Source: Flavobacterium lacus (GTDB lineage: Bacteria; Bacteroidota; Bacteroidia; Flavobacteriales; Flavobacteriaceae). From it: a stretch of DNA of 64,000 nucleotides. Made by a program: the position numbers and the translations under genes. The DNA is taken from positions 124,001 to 188,000 of the forward strand of contig NZ_QLSV01000005.1 of the NCBI RefSeq assembly GCF_003268815.1, in the 5' to 3' direction. The notes below the pieces were generated by a model, which did no database searches, had not been told where the DNA came from, and was given only the letters and a program-made list of their open reading frames with translations. This document shows positions 1 through 7,016 of this stretch, in pieces. Position 1 is the stretch's first letter; each line of letters opens with the position of its first letter.

Positions 1-215
1 GCAATGTCAACAATATCAACAGTTGCCATTTGAACGCGTTCGGGTTTTACCAATTCTTCCAAACGGGCAATTCGCGGATCGGGAACGTTTACCACTCCAA
101 TATTAGGTTCGATGGTACAGAATGGAAAGTTGGCACTCTGTGCTTTTGCATTTGATAAACAATTAAAAAGGGTTGATTTTCCAACATTTGGTAATCCTAC
201 AATTCCTGCTTTCAT
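1..215 (-). CDS. ychF: Redox-regulated ATPase/GTPase YchF, N-terminal part (cut by window edge)
   Basis: Only the first 71 codons lie in the window and the gene runs off the left edge. The start [17 protein letters not shown] carries the G1/Walker A motif GLPNVGKST at residues 7-15, then [25 protein letters not shown] and [12 protein letters not shown], the characteristic opening of YchF/OLA1. The family is an Obg-related P-loop protein that prefers ATP and binds ribosomes. It is transcribed leftward from a TATATTTG box about 50 bp upstream. Identification is firm for the visible part; nothing can be said about the C-terminal TGS domain. Confidence 0.93.
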   Translation of the reverse strand, partial: MKAGIVGLPNVGKSTLFNCLSNAKAQSANFPFCTIEPNIGVVNVPDPRIARLEELVKPERVQMATVDIVDI

Positions 216-221
216 CTTTTA

Positions 222-250
222 GGTAATGGGTTATTGGTAATGGGTAAAAG
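222..250. repeat. Degenerate short tandem repeat GGTAATGGGTTATT
   Basis: Two units of GGTAATGGGT separated by TATT, in the leader of ychF. The complementary pattern (ATTACC CATTACC GATTACC) recurs at 43811-43840 before a helicase gene. It belongs to the set of degenerate arrays scattered between genes in this window. No function can be read from it. Confidence 0.5.
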
Positions 251-266
251 GTTTTTTAAACGGGTG

Positions 267-274
267 CAAATATA
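267..274 (-). promoter_or_regulatory. Bacteroidota -7 box for ychF
   Basis: The minus strand reads TATATTTG, an exact match to the TAnnTTTG -7 consensus of the Bacteroidota primary sigma factor, about 50 nt before the ychF start. No convincing TTTG -33 element is visible at the usual spacing. Confidence 0.5.
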
Positions 275-354
275 GTTTATAATATTGAAAGATTAAAACT
301 TATCAATCGGACGAGTGTGAATTATGTAAACCTTAAGTAAAAATGTATAATGAC

Positions 355-381
355 TTGCGATATCTGAGCTTGTATCTTTAC
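355..381 (+). promoter_or_regulatory. Probable promoter of the secreted protein at 409
   Basis: CTTG at 354-357 and TATCTTTA at 373-380 resemble the -33 (TTTG) and -7 (TAnnTTTG) boxes, with one mismatch in the -7 box and a slightly short 15-nt spacer. It lies just upstream of the ATG at 409, which supports that start over the in-frame ATG at 343. Confidence 0.4.
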
Positions 382-408
382 ATAACTAACCAATTAAATA
401 GTTTAACC

Positions 409-945
409 ATGAAATTAGCAGCATTAATAGTATTTGTTTTTACATTTTCATTGAGCCACGCACAGAATAAGAATGTGGTTGATGAAACAAAAAAAACCGT
501 AATAACCGTAAATGATGGCGAAAAAGAAACGAAAACGGTTAAAAATGAGAACACTAGAGAAGTTCAAATGATTGAATTAGATGGTCAAAAAGATGCAACG
601 GTTAATCGAGATGTAAAAACTTCTCCAACAATTGTTGAACAATCTACAGAAATTATTAATCCGGACGGAAGCATTAGAATTGTAGATGTGGATCGTACAA
701 ATTACTATACGTTAAACGGGCAAAAATATAAAGTAGAACTTGATGCTCAAGGTTATTCGTTACTTTCGGAAAACAATAAAAACATTGGAAAAATCAGAAA
801 AACGACTACCAACAGTTTCATATTTGCAGGAAAAAATAAAACGGCAATTGCCTATTTTGATACCAATGGAAACTTAGTATTAGAATCGTATGATCCAAAA
901 ACAGATACGGTTACTTTTGAGACTTATACAGTTTTAAAAAAGTAA
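409..945 (+). CDS. Secreted protein of unknown function
   Basis: 178 residues. I chose the ATG at 409 because it opens a clean signal peptide, MKLAALIVFVFTFSLSHAQ, with cleavage expected after AQ; an in-frame ATG at 343 would add 22 residues and bury it, and a promoter-like sequence lies between the two. The mature part is polar and rich in Lys, Thr, Asn and Asp. Its first half has acidic and basic stretches that look disordered. The second half alternates aromatic and polar residues (NYYTLNGQKYKVELDAQGYS, AIAYFDTNGNLVLESYD), suggesting a small beta domain. I recognise no family. It stands alone between the ychF promoter and a strong terminator. Confidence 0.8.
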   Translation: MKLAALIVFVFTFSLSHAQNKNVVDETKKTVITVNDGEKETKTVKNENTREVQMIELDGQKDATVNRDVKTSPTIVEQSTEIINPDGSIRIVDVDRTNYYTLNGQKYKVELDAQGYSLLSENNKNIGKIRKTTTNSFIFAGKNKTAIAYFDTNGNLVLESYDPKTDTVTFETYTVLKK

Positions 946-968
946 ATTTAACCCTAAGTTCCTATTAG

Positions 969-998
969 AATCCTGAGTTTCGGCTCAGGATTTTTTAT
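969..998 (+). terminator. Intrinsic terminator
   Basis: Perfect 9-bp stem AATCCTGAG / CTCAGGATT with a 6-nt TTTCGG loop, followed by a T-rich tract. It lies 23 nt after the stop of the secreted protein gene and faces the stop of the DUF3592-like gene, so it may work in both directions. Confidence 0.8.
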
Positions 999-1007
999 TT
1001 GAGTTTA

Positions 1008-1481
1008 TTATTTAAATCTTTCATTTTTAAATAAAGGATGTGGCTTTCGTTTTGTTCGTTTATTTACTTGAAGAATCGAAAAGATATATGGTAATGTAAA
1101 AATAAACACAAACACGACAATCATTTCGTTGGAAGTGAACCAAAAATGTGTTACCGTTGCCAAATATACTTGAGTGTTATTTTCGTTTAGAAGAATTTTA
1201 ACTTTATCATTGACATAAAAGCCGTTAGAAAATGCCCAAGAATGATTAGTTATTTCAAATTTTTGATTTTTGTGATAATATTCTACTGTTGGAATCATTA
1301 CAGATTTGAAACTTGTGGGATAATGCGTCCCATTTTGTCCCTTTTTATAGTTTGCAAGGATTTCTTTTTTTACAGAAATTACCGTCGCTTCCACCTTTTT
1401 GTGTGAAAGATAAATGATTGATTTGTATGAAAAGAACAAAATCAATACTACAGACATCGTAAGTAAAAATATTCTGAGCAT
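1008..1481 (-). CDS. DUF3592-like membrane protein
   Basis: 157 residues. There are two hydrophobic segments, near residues 4-24 and 117-138, flanking an extracytoplasmic beta-rich domain of about 90 residues. That domain contains VEATVISV, TVEYYHKNQKFEITNH, GFYVNDKVKILLNENN and VYLAT. The layout TM, beta domain with a V.Y...G......S pattern, TM matches DUF3592. Function is unknown. It sits downstream of the ferredoxin gene on the same strand, but a terminator-like palindrome separates the two, so it may be transcribed only by read-through or from a weak promoter. Confidence 0.7.
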   Translation of the reverse strand: MLRIFLLTMSVVLILFFSYKSIIYLSHKKVEATVISVKKEILANYKKGQNGTHYPTSFKSVMIPTVEYYHKNQKFEITNHSWAFSNGFYVNDKVKILLNENNTQVYLATVTHFWFTSNEMIVVFVFIFTLPYIFSILQVNKRTKRKPHPLFKNERFK

Positions 1482-1482
1482 A

Positions 1483-1512
1483 GTAAAAAAAACCTCAAGA
1501 ATTCTTGAGGTT
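1483..1512 (-). terminator. Intrinsic terminator of the ferredoxin gene
   Basis: A perfect inverted repeat at 1491-1512 (arms AACCTCAAG and CTTGAGGTT around an AATT centre) followed on the minus strand by a run of eight T. It lies just after the ferredoxin stop codon. Confidence 0.8.
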
Positions 1513-1522
1513 AAAATGTGTT

Positions 1523-1873
1523 TTATTCGTTATGTAAAAATGCTTGCCTATTCAAAAGTGTTTCTTCACTTTCCACATGATTATCGTCGGGCACACAGCA
1601 GTCAACCGGACAAACGGCCGCACATTGTGGTTCTTCGTGAAAACCTTTACATTCGGTACATTTTCCGGGAACGATATAATAGATATCATCCGATATTGGC
1701 GTTTGAGCTGCCTCTGAATCAACTTCGGTCCCATCCGGTAAAATAACTTTACCTTTGAGTTTAGTTCCATCTTTATATCGCCAATCGTCTGCACCTTCAT
1801 AAATTGCTGTATTTGGACATTCCGGCTCACAAGCTCCGCAGTTAATACATTCGTCTGTTATTATGATTGCCAT
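1523..1873 (-). CDS. 4Fe-4S dicluster ferredoxin
   Basis: 116 residues. The first cluster motif is C9-x2-C12-x2-C15-x3-C19-P; the second is C72-x2-C75-x8-C84-x3-C88-P. A further Cys pair sits at 92-93. The asymmetric second motif with eight residues between Cys 2 and 3 and the roughly 50-residue link between clusters match the YfhL/Alvin-type bacterial 2[4Fe-4S] ferredoxins. These are cytoplasmic one-electron carriers of low potential; the partner cannot be deduced here. It is transcribed leftward, divergent from the acyl-CoA reductase gene, and ended by the palindromic terminator at 1483-1512. Confidence 0.92.
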   Translation of the reverse strand: MAIIITDECINCGACEPECPNTAIYEGADDWRYKDGTKLKGKVILPDGTEVDSEAAQTPISDDIYYIVPGKCTECKGFHEEPQCAAVCPVDCCVPDDNHVESEETLLNRQAFLHNE

Positions 1874-1881
1874 TTTAGTAT

Positions 1882-1915
1882 GTTTAAAAGTTTAAGTGTT
1901 TAAGCGTTTAAAAGT
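1882..1915. repeat. GTTTAAAAG-type degenerate tandem repeat
   Basis: About four units of TTTAA(A/G)(A/T/C)G with a period of 8-9 nt (GTTTAAAAG TTTAAGTG TTTAAGCG TTTAAAAG) in the 5' leader of the ferredoxin gene. It resembles the other degenerate arrays of the window in layout but not in sequence. Confidence 0.5.
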
Positions 1916-1991
1916 TCATCGTCAAAAAGTGGTTAATTCAAAATCTACTCCAATCTTTTCAACTATTGGCTGTTGCCAACTTTCTATTTCT

Positions 1992-1999
1992 TATTTTTG
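1992..1999 (+). promoter_or_regulatory. -7 box for acyl-CoA reductase gene
   Basis: TATTTTTG matches TAnnTTTG and lies 41 nt before the ATG at 2041. TTG at 973-975 of the preceding kilobase (position 1973-1975) is 16 nt upstream and could serve as the -33 element. Confidence 0.45.
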
Positions 2000-2001
2000 T
2001 G

Positions 2002-2009
2002 CAAAATTA
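2002..2009 (-). promoter_or_regulatory. Possible -7 box for the ferredoxin gene
   Basis: The minus strand reads TAATTTTG, a consensus -7 box only two bases from the opposing box at 1992. It would give the ferredoxin transcript a leader of about 130 nt that contains the GTTTAA array. The overlap of two divergent boxes could make the promoters compete. Confidence 0.3.
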
Positions 2010-2040
2010 CAATCAATTCCATACATAAACAAGTAATCAA

Positions 2041-3099
2041 ATGTTAGAAAATACCAAAATAAATACTTTTGTTGCTTTGGGCGATTTTTTACGTCAATTT
2101 TCTTTGGATAACAACCTTCGAAATCCTGAAATTCAAAACAATGACACTTTCTTTGATTCGTTTGAAGCATTGTTAGAACTTTCCCAATCACACAATGGAT
2201 GGTTTACAAAAGAACAAGTGTGTTTTGCTGTCAATTCATGGGCAGAAGCTTTAACTAAAAGCAATTTAAATCAATGGCTTTCTAACTATGATTTTTCAAA
2301 AATAACGCCAAAAACAGTTGGATTAATTTTAGCTGGAAATATTCCACTAGTAGGTTTTCATGACTTTTTATCAGTATTGATTTCAGGTCACACTGTTTTA
2401 GTTAAAACATCTTCAAACGACCAACATTTAATAAAATTTTTAGCGAAGTATTTGATTGTTGCTGAACCTGAATTAGCCAACAGAATTACATTTACAGATG
2501 GAAAATTAGAAAATTTTGATGCCGTAATTGCAACCGGTAGCAACAACACTGCTCGTTATTTTGAGTATTATTTCAAAAACAAACCTTCCATCATTCGTAA
2601 AAACAGAAATTCTGTGGCTATTTTAAACGGAAATGAATCGCACGAAGATTTAGTCAGTTTAGGCGAAGATATTTTTCGCTATTTTGGATTGGGTTGCCGA
2701 AATGTTTCCAAATTATTTGTGCCAAAAGGATATAATTTTGATGCTTTTTTCAAAGCCATTTTTGAATACCAAGATGTGATTCATTATGAGAAATATTCAA
2801 ATAATTATGACTACAATAAAGCCGTTTTTTTAATGAGTAATTTCAAATTATTGGACAACGGATTTTTAACTTTAAAAGAAGATTCAAGCTACTCTTCTCC
2901 TATTTCCTCTGTTTTTTATGAAAATTATGATTCTTTACCTGATTTGATAAATCGTTTGAAAAAAGATGAAGATCAAATTCAATGTTTTGTTTCCAATGGT
3001 TTAACGGAAAATAGCATCGCATTCGGACAAACACAAAAGCCACAACTTTGGAATTATGCGGATAATGTTGATACGTTAGAATTTTTAATTTCGGTTTAG
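2041..3099 (+). CDS. Acyl-CoA reductase (LuxC family)
   Basis: 352 residues, of the LuxC/ALDH-like reductase family that reduces acyl-CoA or acyl-enzyme thioesters with NADPH. Recognisable segments are VGLILAGNIPLVGFHDFLSV (about residues 96-115), SGHTVLVKTSSND, DAVIATGSNNTARYFEYYF, PSIIRKNRNSVAIL and the Cys-containing GEDIFRYFGLGCRNVSKLFVP, whose Cys in the context LGCRN is the likely acyl-accepting nucleophile. It is shorter than Vibrio LuxC (about 480). In flavobacteria this gene commonly sits beside serC and serA, as here, though no role in serine synthesis is evident. The physiological substrate is unknown. Confidence 0.85.
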   Translation: MLENTKINTFVALGDFLRQFSLDNNLRNPEIQNNDTFFDSFEALLELSQSHNGWFTKEQVCFAVNSWAEALTKSNLNQWLSNYDFSKITPKTVGLILAGNIPLVGFHDFLSVLISGHTVLVKTSSNDQHLIKFLAKYLIVAEPELANRITFTDGKLENFDAVIATGSNNTARYFEYYFKNKPSIIRKNRNSVAILNGNESHEDLVSLGEDIFRYFGLGCRNVSKLFVPKGYNFDAFFKAIFEYQDVIHYEKYSNNYDYNKAVFLMSNFKLLDNGFLTLKEDSSYSSPISSVFYENYDSLPDLINRLKKDEDQIQCFVSNGLTENSIAFGQTQKPQLWNYADNVDTLEFLISV

Positions 3100-3142
3100 A
3101 AATTGTTTTTAACTACAACGTTTTTGTTAATAACCTATAATA

Positions 3143-3168
3143 AAAACCGCTTTCTAAAATCGGTCTTT
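3143..3168 (+). terminator. Weak terminator-like hairpin
   Basis: AAACCG and CGGT arms separated by about 12 nt and followed by CTTTTC. The stem is short and the loop long. It could be a decayed terminator after the acyl-CoA reductase gene. Confidence 0.25.
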
Positions 3169-3230
3169 TCGCTGTGAATTTCAGAAATTTGCTGTTCTAA
3201 AAATAACATCAATATTTCAGAAATAAAAGA

Positions 3231-3249
3231 TTCTGAAATAAATTCAGAA
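3231..3249. repeat. TTCTGAA-ATAAA-TTCAGAA inverted repeat
   Basis: Perfect 7-bp inverted repeat with a 5-nt loop ending five bases before the serC start. The same word also appears as TTCAGAAA at 3180-3187 and TTTCAGAA at 3215-3222. A related hairpin with the same loop length lies at 24622-24642. It covers the expected ribosome-binding region of serC, so folding could affect translation. Confidence 0.5.
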
Positions 3250-3253
3250 TAAA

Positions 3254-4324
3254 ATGAAAAAACATAATTATAGTGCCGGTCCCTGCATTTTGCCACAAGA
3301 AGTATTTGAAAAATCGGCTCAAGCCATTTTAAATTTTAATAATTCAGGTTTATCGATATTAGAAATTTCACACCGTAGCAAAGATTTTGTTGCGGTAATG
3401 GATGAAGCACGAGCTTTAGCTTTAGAACTTTTAGGTTTAGAAGGAAAAGGTTATCAAGCATTATTTTTGCACGGCGGAGCTAGTTTAGAATTTCTTATGA
3501 TTCCCTACAACTTAATGAAAGTAGAAGGAAAAGCAGCTTATTTAGACACCGGAACATGGGCGAATTCTGCTATCAAAGAAGCTAAACATTTTGGAGAAAC
3601 GGTTGTGGTTGCTTCTTCAAAAGCTGAAAATTATAACCATATTCCAAAAGGATATGTTGTTCCATCCGATGCCGATTATTTCCATTGTACATCAAACAAT
3701 ACGATTTTTGGAACTCAAATGAAAGAATTTCCAAGCCTTGAAATTCCTATGGTTTGTGATATGAGTTCAGATATTTTTTCAAGAACCTTAGACTTTTCAA
3801 AATTTGATTTAATTTATGCCGGAGCTCAAAAAAATATGGGTCCAGCCGGGACAACTTTAGTGGTTGTAAAAGAAGAAATATTAGGGAAGTCAGGGCGAAA
3901 CATTCCAAATATGTTGGATTATGTTCAACATATTGAAAAAGAAAGTATGTATAATACGCCAGCTGTTTTTCCGGTGTATGCTTCACTTTTAACCTTACAA
4001 TGGTTGAAAAATTTAGGTGGAATTGCTGCTATTGAAAAAGTAAATGAAGCGAAAGCGAATTTATTATACACCGAAATCGACCGCAATCCATTATTTAAAG
4101 GAGCAGCCGTTGCTGAATTTAGAAGCAACATGAACGCTACTTTTTTATTAAATGATGAAACCCACGCTCCTATTTTTGATAAACTTTGGAAAGAAGCCGG
4201 AATTTCAGGATTACCGGGTCATCGTTCGGTTGGTGGTTACAGAGCTTCGATGTATAATGCTCTTCCTTTAGAAAGTGTGCAAGTTTTGGTTGATGTGATG
4301 AAGGAATTAGAAAGTAAAATTTAG
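3254..4324 (+). CDS. serC: 3-phosphoserine/phosphohydroxythreonine transaminase
   Basis: 356 residues, full family length. It begins KKHNYSAGPCILPQEVFEK, the hallmark N-terminus of SerC, and carries HGGASLEF, DTGTWANSAIKEA and the PLP-binding YAGAQKNMGPAGT with the Schiff-base Lys at about residue 193. The C-terminal GISGLPGHRSVGGYRASMYNALPLE is also typical. It converts 3-phosphohydroxypyruvate and glutamate to phosphoserine, and acts in pyridoxine synthesis in some bacteria. serA follows 75 nt downstream on the same strand, so two steps of the phosphorylated serine pathway are together. No serB homologue is in the window. Confidence 0.97.
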   Translation: MKKHNYSAGPCILPQEVFEKSAQAILNFNNSGLSILEISHRSKDFVAVMDEARALALELLGLEGKGYQALFLHGGASLEFLMIPYNLMKVEGKAAYLDTGTWANSAIKEAKHFGETVVVASSKAENYNHIPKGYVVPSDADYFHCTSNNTIFGTQMKEFPSLEIPMVCDMSSDIFSRTLDFSKFDLIYAGAQKNMGPAGTTLVVVKEEILGKSGRNIPNMLDYVQHIEKESMYNTPAVFPVYASLLTLQWLKNLGGIAAIEKVNEAKANLLYTEIDRNPLFKGAAVAEFRSNMNATFLLNDETHAPIFDKLWKEAGISGLPGHRSVGGYRASMYNALPLESVQVLVDVMKELESKI

Positions 4325-4351
4325 AGAATAGAAAAAAAATATTAACAAGTT

Positions 4352-4392
4352 GTCAGAATCTGAGTTACTCAGAATCTCAGCAACTCAGAACC
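4352..4392. repeat. CTCAGAA-type degenerate tandem repeat in the serC-serA gap
   Basis: Three to four units of (A)CTCAGAA(T/C)C with one reversed copy, forming the inverted repeat TCTGAG-TTA-CTCAGA at 4359-4373. It ends seven bases before the serA start and fills most of the intergenic spacer. It has the layout of the other degenerate short arrays in the window. Confidence 0.5.
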
Positions 4393-4399
4393 TAAAAAA

Positions 4400-5359
4400 A
4401 TGAAAGTACTAGCCAACGACGGAATTTCTCCTAGCGGAATCAAATCCCTAGAAAAAGGAGGATTTGAAGTAATTACAACCAAAGTTGCCCAAGAACAAGT
4501 GGCCAATTTTATTAATGCAAATCAAGTTAGTGTAATTTTGGTACGAAGTGCTACAAAAGTTCGCCGAGATATCATCGATAATTGCCCGAGTTTAAAAATC
4601 ATCGGTCGCGGTGGTGTGGGGATGGATAATATTGATGTTACCTATGCTCGTGAAAAAGGAATTCATGTGATTAATACTCCGGCATCTTCTTCAGAATCAG
4701 TAGCCGAATTGGTTTTTGCTCATTTGTTTTCAGGTGTGCGATTTTTACATGATGCCAACAGAAATATGCCACTGGAAGGAGACACGAACTTTGACGGACT
4801 GAAAAAGGCTTATGCAAACGGAATTGAACTAAGAGGGAAAACACTTGGAATCATCGGTTTTGGTCGAATTGGTCAAGCCGTTGCCAAAATGGCCTTAGGT
4901 TTAGGAATGAAAGTAATTGCCTCCGATAAATATGTGGGAGAAGCGGTAATTCGTGTAGATTTTTATAACGGTCAGTTCATCAATGTTGACATCGTTACCG
5001 AACCAATGGAGGATTTATTAAAACATTCTGATTTTGTTACCTTGCATGTACCAGCTCAAGATGGTTATGTGATTGGCCGCGAGGAATTTAATACCATGAA
5101 AAATGGTGTTGGAATTGTAAACGCCGCTCGCGGCGGTGTAATTGATGAAGTCGCTTTAATTGAAGCGTTAGATGAAGGAAAAGTGCTTTTTGCCGGTTTA
5201 GATGTTTTTGAGAACGAACCTACTCCGGAAATTAAAATATTAATGCATCCAAACATTTCGCTTACGCCTCATATTGGTGCGGCAACTGAAGAAGCTCAAG
5301 ACCGTATTGGAACTGAATTGGCAGAACAAATTATTAGCTTGTTGAAAACAGAAAAATAA
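4400..5359 (+). CDS. serA: D-3-phosphoglycerate dehydrogenase, short form without ACT domain
   Basis: 319 residues, of the D-isomer-specific 2-hydroxyacid dehydrogenase family. The NAD-binding GIIGFGRIGQAVA lies near residues 150-162. The catalytic Arg is in VNAARGGVIDE, the Glu in FENEPTPE (near 270) and the His in LTPHIGAATEEAQDR (near 290). The N-terminal substrate motif RSATKVRRDII and GRGGVGMDNID match phosphoglycerate dehydrogenases. E. coli SerA (410 residues) has a C-terminal ACT domain for serine feedback; that domain is absent here, so allosteric control by serine is not expected from sequence. It follows serC and probably shares its transcript. Confidence 0.95.
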   Translation: MKVLANDGISPSGIKSLEKGGFEVITTKVAQEQVANFINANQVSVILVRSATKVRRDIIDNCPSLKIIGRGGVGMDNIDVTYAREKGIHVINTPASSSESVAELVFAHLFSGVRFLHDANRNMPLEGDTNFDGLKKAYANGIELRGKTLGIIGFGRIGQAVAKMALGLGMKVIASDKYVGEAVIRVDFYNGQFINVDIVTEPMEDLLKHSDFVTLHVPAQDGYVIGREEFNTMKNGVGIVNAARGGVIDEVALIEALDEGKVLFAGLDVFENEPTPEIKILMHPNISLTPHIGAATEEAQDRIGTELAEQIISLLKTEK

Positions 5360-5400
5360 TAGTAGTTTTATGGGGTTGATTAAAAGATCCATGTTTTTGA

Positions 5401-5541
5401 ATAAGTAATTTCAGAAGCCATAAATCAGTTAACTGTTTTACAGCAATAATCAATCCTTCTAAAGAAAAAGAAGGTTTTATTTTTCAAAGCAAAAAGGTAT
5501 TACGTGGTAAATTTTTCAAAAAAATAGATCTTAAAATTTAG
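5401..5541 (+). other. Open frame without a start codon, possible gene remnant
   Basis: A 46-codon open frame with no ATG, GTG or TTG at a sensible place. It contains a peptide-like stretch (TAIINPSKEKEGFIFQSKKV) and a basic C-terminus, then a stop just before the terminator at 5549. It may be the tail of a decayed gene or chance. Otherwise I see nothing in the 254-bp gap between serA and the next gene except the terminator. Confidence 0.2.
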
Positions 5542-5548
5542 ATTTTTT

Positions 5549-5576
5549 AACCACTTCTTCCGGAGTGGTTTTTTGT
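5549..5576 (+). terminator. Intrinsic terminator downstream of serA
   Basis: AACCACT / AGTGGTT stem of 7 bp with an 8-nt loop followed by TTTTGTT. It is about 190 nt after the serA stop, with no better terminator between. Confidence 0.7.
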
Positions 5577-5628
5577 TAAATAAGGCCAAGAAAGTTTCAT
5601 AATCATTCCTTTTTTGTATTTTTATGGT

Positions 5629-6063
5629 ATGAAAAACAGTGTGTTTTTATTCTTACTATGTTATTTAATTTATGCCTGCTCAGGTAATAAGTCGTCTTCT
5701 ACCTTTTCCCAAAATGAAATAGCAACTACTGTTTCCGATACCGTAAGAATTGCTAATAAAGATTTGGAATACGAAATTATCATTATTGAACCTGGTTTTA
5801 ATTTTTGGTTAGCAAGCAGAGCCATGCCTCGCAATCATTATTCGCAAAGTTATTTTGAAACTCGAAATCAGTTTTGGGTAACAGAATACAACAATCGTGT
5901 TTTACAGCCTATGCGATATGATGCTAATTTGTATCAAATGCAAATTGATTATAGACCAGGGATTGACTATGGTTATGAAGTAAATTACATGCTTTTTAAT
6001 TATTTGGTCTATTTTCAACAAACATACAAACAGCAACTCGGCGGATTTACGGCCAGAATCTAA
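5629..6063 (+). CDS. Lipoprotein, DUF6146-like
   Basis: 144 residues from the ATG at 5629; the upstream in-frame TTG at 5614 has no support. The N-terminus MKNSVFLFLLCYLIYACSG is a lipoprotein signal with the acylated Cys expected at residue 17. The mature domain contains VRIANKDLEYEIIIIEPGFNFWLASRAMPRNHYSQ followed by a W/Y-rich segment ending MLFNYLVYFQQTYKQQLGGF. This matches what I know as DUF6146, a Bacteroidota-specific family of unknown function; that name is from memory. Two small membrane-protein genes follow closely on the same strand (gaps of 6 and 28 nt), so the three are probably one operon. Confidence 0.8.
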   Translation: MKNSVFLFLLCYLIYACSGNKSSSTFSQNEIATTVSDTVRIANKDLEYEIIIIEPGFNFWLASRAMPRNHYSQSYFETRNQFWVTEYNNRVLQPMRYDANLYQMQIDYRPGIDYGYEVNYMLFNYLVYFQQTYKQQLGGFTARI

Positions 6064-6069
6064 ATTTTT

Positions 6070-6264
6070 ATGATGCAAAGATTTCGCTCTATTATTATTT
6101 GTTTTATTTTAGGAATATTTTTTGTCATTCTAGGAGCAGTATTCAAAATAACACATTTTTCAAATGGAAATTTATTCTTGTTATTAGGAATGCTATTTAA
6201 ATCTTTAGCTTTAATTTTGTTGATTATAAAAATTATTAAACAGCCTAAAAAAGAAAAGATTTAA
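6070..6264 (+). CDS. Small two-TM membrane protein, GldL-N-like
   Basis: 64 residues with two predicted membrane helices (about 7-26 and 35-56) joined by ITHFSNGN and ending in a basic tail QPKKEKI. The pattern GIFFVILGAVFKITHFSNGN resembles the first helices of the gliding/T9SS motor protein GldL (VxxLGAxxKIxHWP), but the protein stops there and lacks the long periplasmic part of GldL. I treat the likeness as a shared fold only. It lies in the middle of the three-gene group from 5629 to 6616. Confidence 0.65.
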   Translation: MMQRFRSIIICFILGIFFVILGAVFKITHFSNGNLFLLLGMLFKSLALILLIIKIIKQPKKEKI

Positions 6265-6292
6265 AATACTTTTTGAAAACTTCTTAGAATCT

Positions 6293-6616
6293 ATGAAAAA
6301 ATTAAAAGCCCGCTGGGGTGTTACTTCTGACTTGCAACTTGTAGTCATTTTTATTGTTTTTGCTATCACCGGTTCGGTTTCGGCCTATTTATCAAAACCT
6401 TTTACAAATTACATTGGTCTTACGAGTGAAAATTTAGGCTGGTTTTATTTACCCATTCGATTAATTGCCATTTTTCCAATTTACCAGGTTTTACTCGTTT
6501 TATTCGGACTCCTTTTCGGACAGTTTGAATTTTTCTGGGCTTTTGAAAAGAAAATGCTTCGCAGCATGAAATTAGGGTTTATCGCCAATTGGTTTGAAAA
6601 GAAAGTAGCGGAATAA
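6293..6616 (+). CDS. DUF6787-like membrane protein
   Basis: 107 residues. It begins MKKLKARWGVTSDLQLVVIF and has two strongly hydrophobic helices (about 15-32 and 52-78), followed by a conserved-looking tail QFEFFWAFEKKMLRSMKLGF. The W-G-V-x-S-x-x-Q-L start and the FEKKM tail match a small Bacteroidota membrane family I know as DUF6787 (from memory). Function unknown. It is the last gene of the 5629-6616 group and is followed by a clear terminator. Confidence 0.72.
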   Translation: MKKLKARWGVTSDLQLVVIFIVFAITGSVSAYLSKPFTNYIGLTSENLGWFYLPIRLIAIFPIYQVLLVLFGLLFGQFEFFWAFEKKMLRSMKLGFIANWFEKKVAE

Positions 6617-6627
6617 TTTATACAAAA

Positions 6628-6656
6628 AAACCGCTCAAAATTTGAAGCGGTTTATC
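6628..6656. terminator. Bidirectional terminator
   Basis: AAACCGCT / AGCGGTTT 8-bp stem with a 10-nt loop, flanked by A-run on the left and T-rich sequence on the right. It lies between two convergent genes and can serve both. Confidence 0.75.
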
Positions 6657-6675
6657 TGAATTAGTTCAAAAATTA

Positions 6676-6966
6676 TTATTTTTTAATTATGTATTTGTAA
6701 ATCCAAGTAATCGTAAAAGTTGGAATAAAATCAAGTCCTGGCATTAATTCTTCTATGAATACTAAAATTCCACTTACTGTTCCAACAGTTCCTTTATACA
6801 TTTTCAGCATAATTAACCCGGCTATTGGAGCCCAAATTACATCCGATATTTCTCCTAAAAAAGGAATTAAATAGGAAAGCATTCCTATAAAATCAAATAA
6901 CAAACTTAACACCAAATCACGCGATTTAGTATCTTTAACAGTTTGAACAGCAACTTCTTTTGTCAT
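6676..6966 (-). CDS. Small membrane protein of unknown function
   Basis: 96 residues. A polar N-terminus (MTKEVAVQTVKDTKSRDL) precedes three hydrophobic stretches near 20-37, 43-56 and 60-90, broken by Pro and Gly (IPFLGEISDVIWAPIAGLIML, GLDFIPTFTITWIY), and ends in KYIIKK. I recognise no named family. A -7 box (TACTTTTG on the minus strand) lies 33 nt upstream, so it is probably transcribed alone, downstream of but separate from folE. Confidence 0.65.
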   Translation of the reverse strand: MTKEVAVQTVKDTKSRDLVLSLLFDFIGMLSYLIPFLGEISDVIWAPIAGLIMLKMYKGTVGTVSGILVFIEELMPGLDFIPTFTITWIYKYIIKK

Positions 6967-6999
6967 TAATTTAAAATTAATTAGTTACAATTATAACGA

Positions 7000-7007
7000 C
7001 AAAAGTA
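7000..7007 (-). promoter_or_regulatory. -7 box for the membrane protein at 6966
   Basis: Minus-strand TACTTTTG, an exact TAnnTTTG match, in the 50-bp gap between folE and the small membrane-protein gene. No clear -33 box. Confidence 0.4.
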
Positions 7008-7016
7008 ATGCCAAAA

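Noticed and set aside
5401..5541. Possible small gene after serA
   Set aside because: No start codon or ribosome-binding site, and I cannot relate the peptide to any family; kept only as a low-confidence remnant.
6070..6264. The 64-residue protein as GldL of the gliding/T9SS motor
   Set aside because: Only the first helices look alike; the long periplasmic part of GldL is missing and no gldK, gldM or gldN is adjacent.
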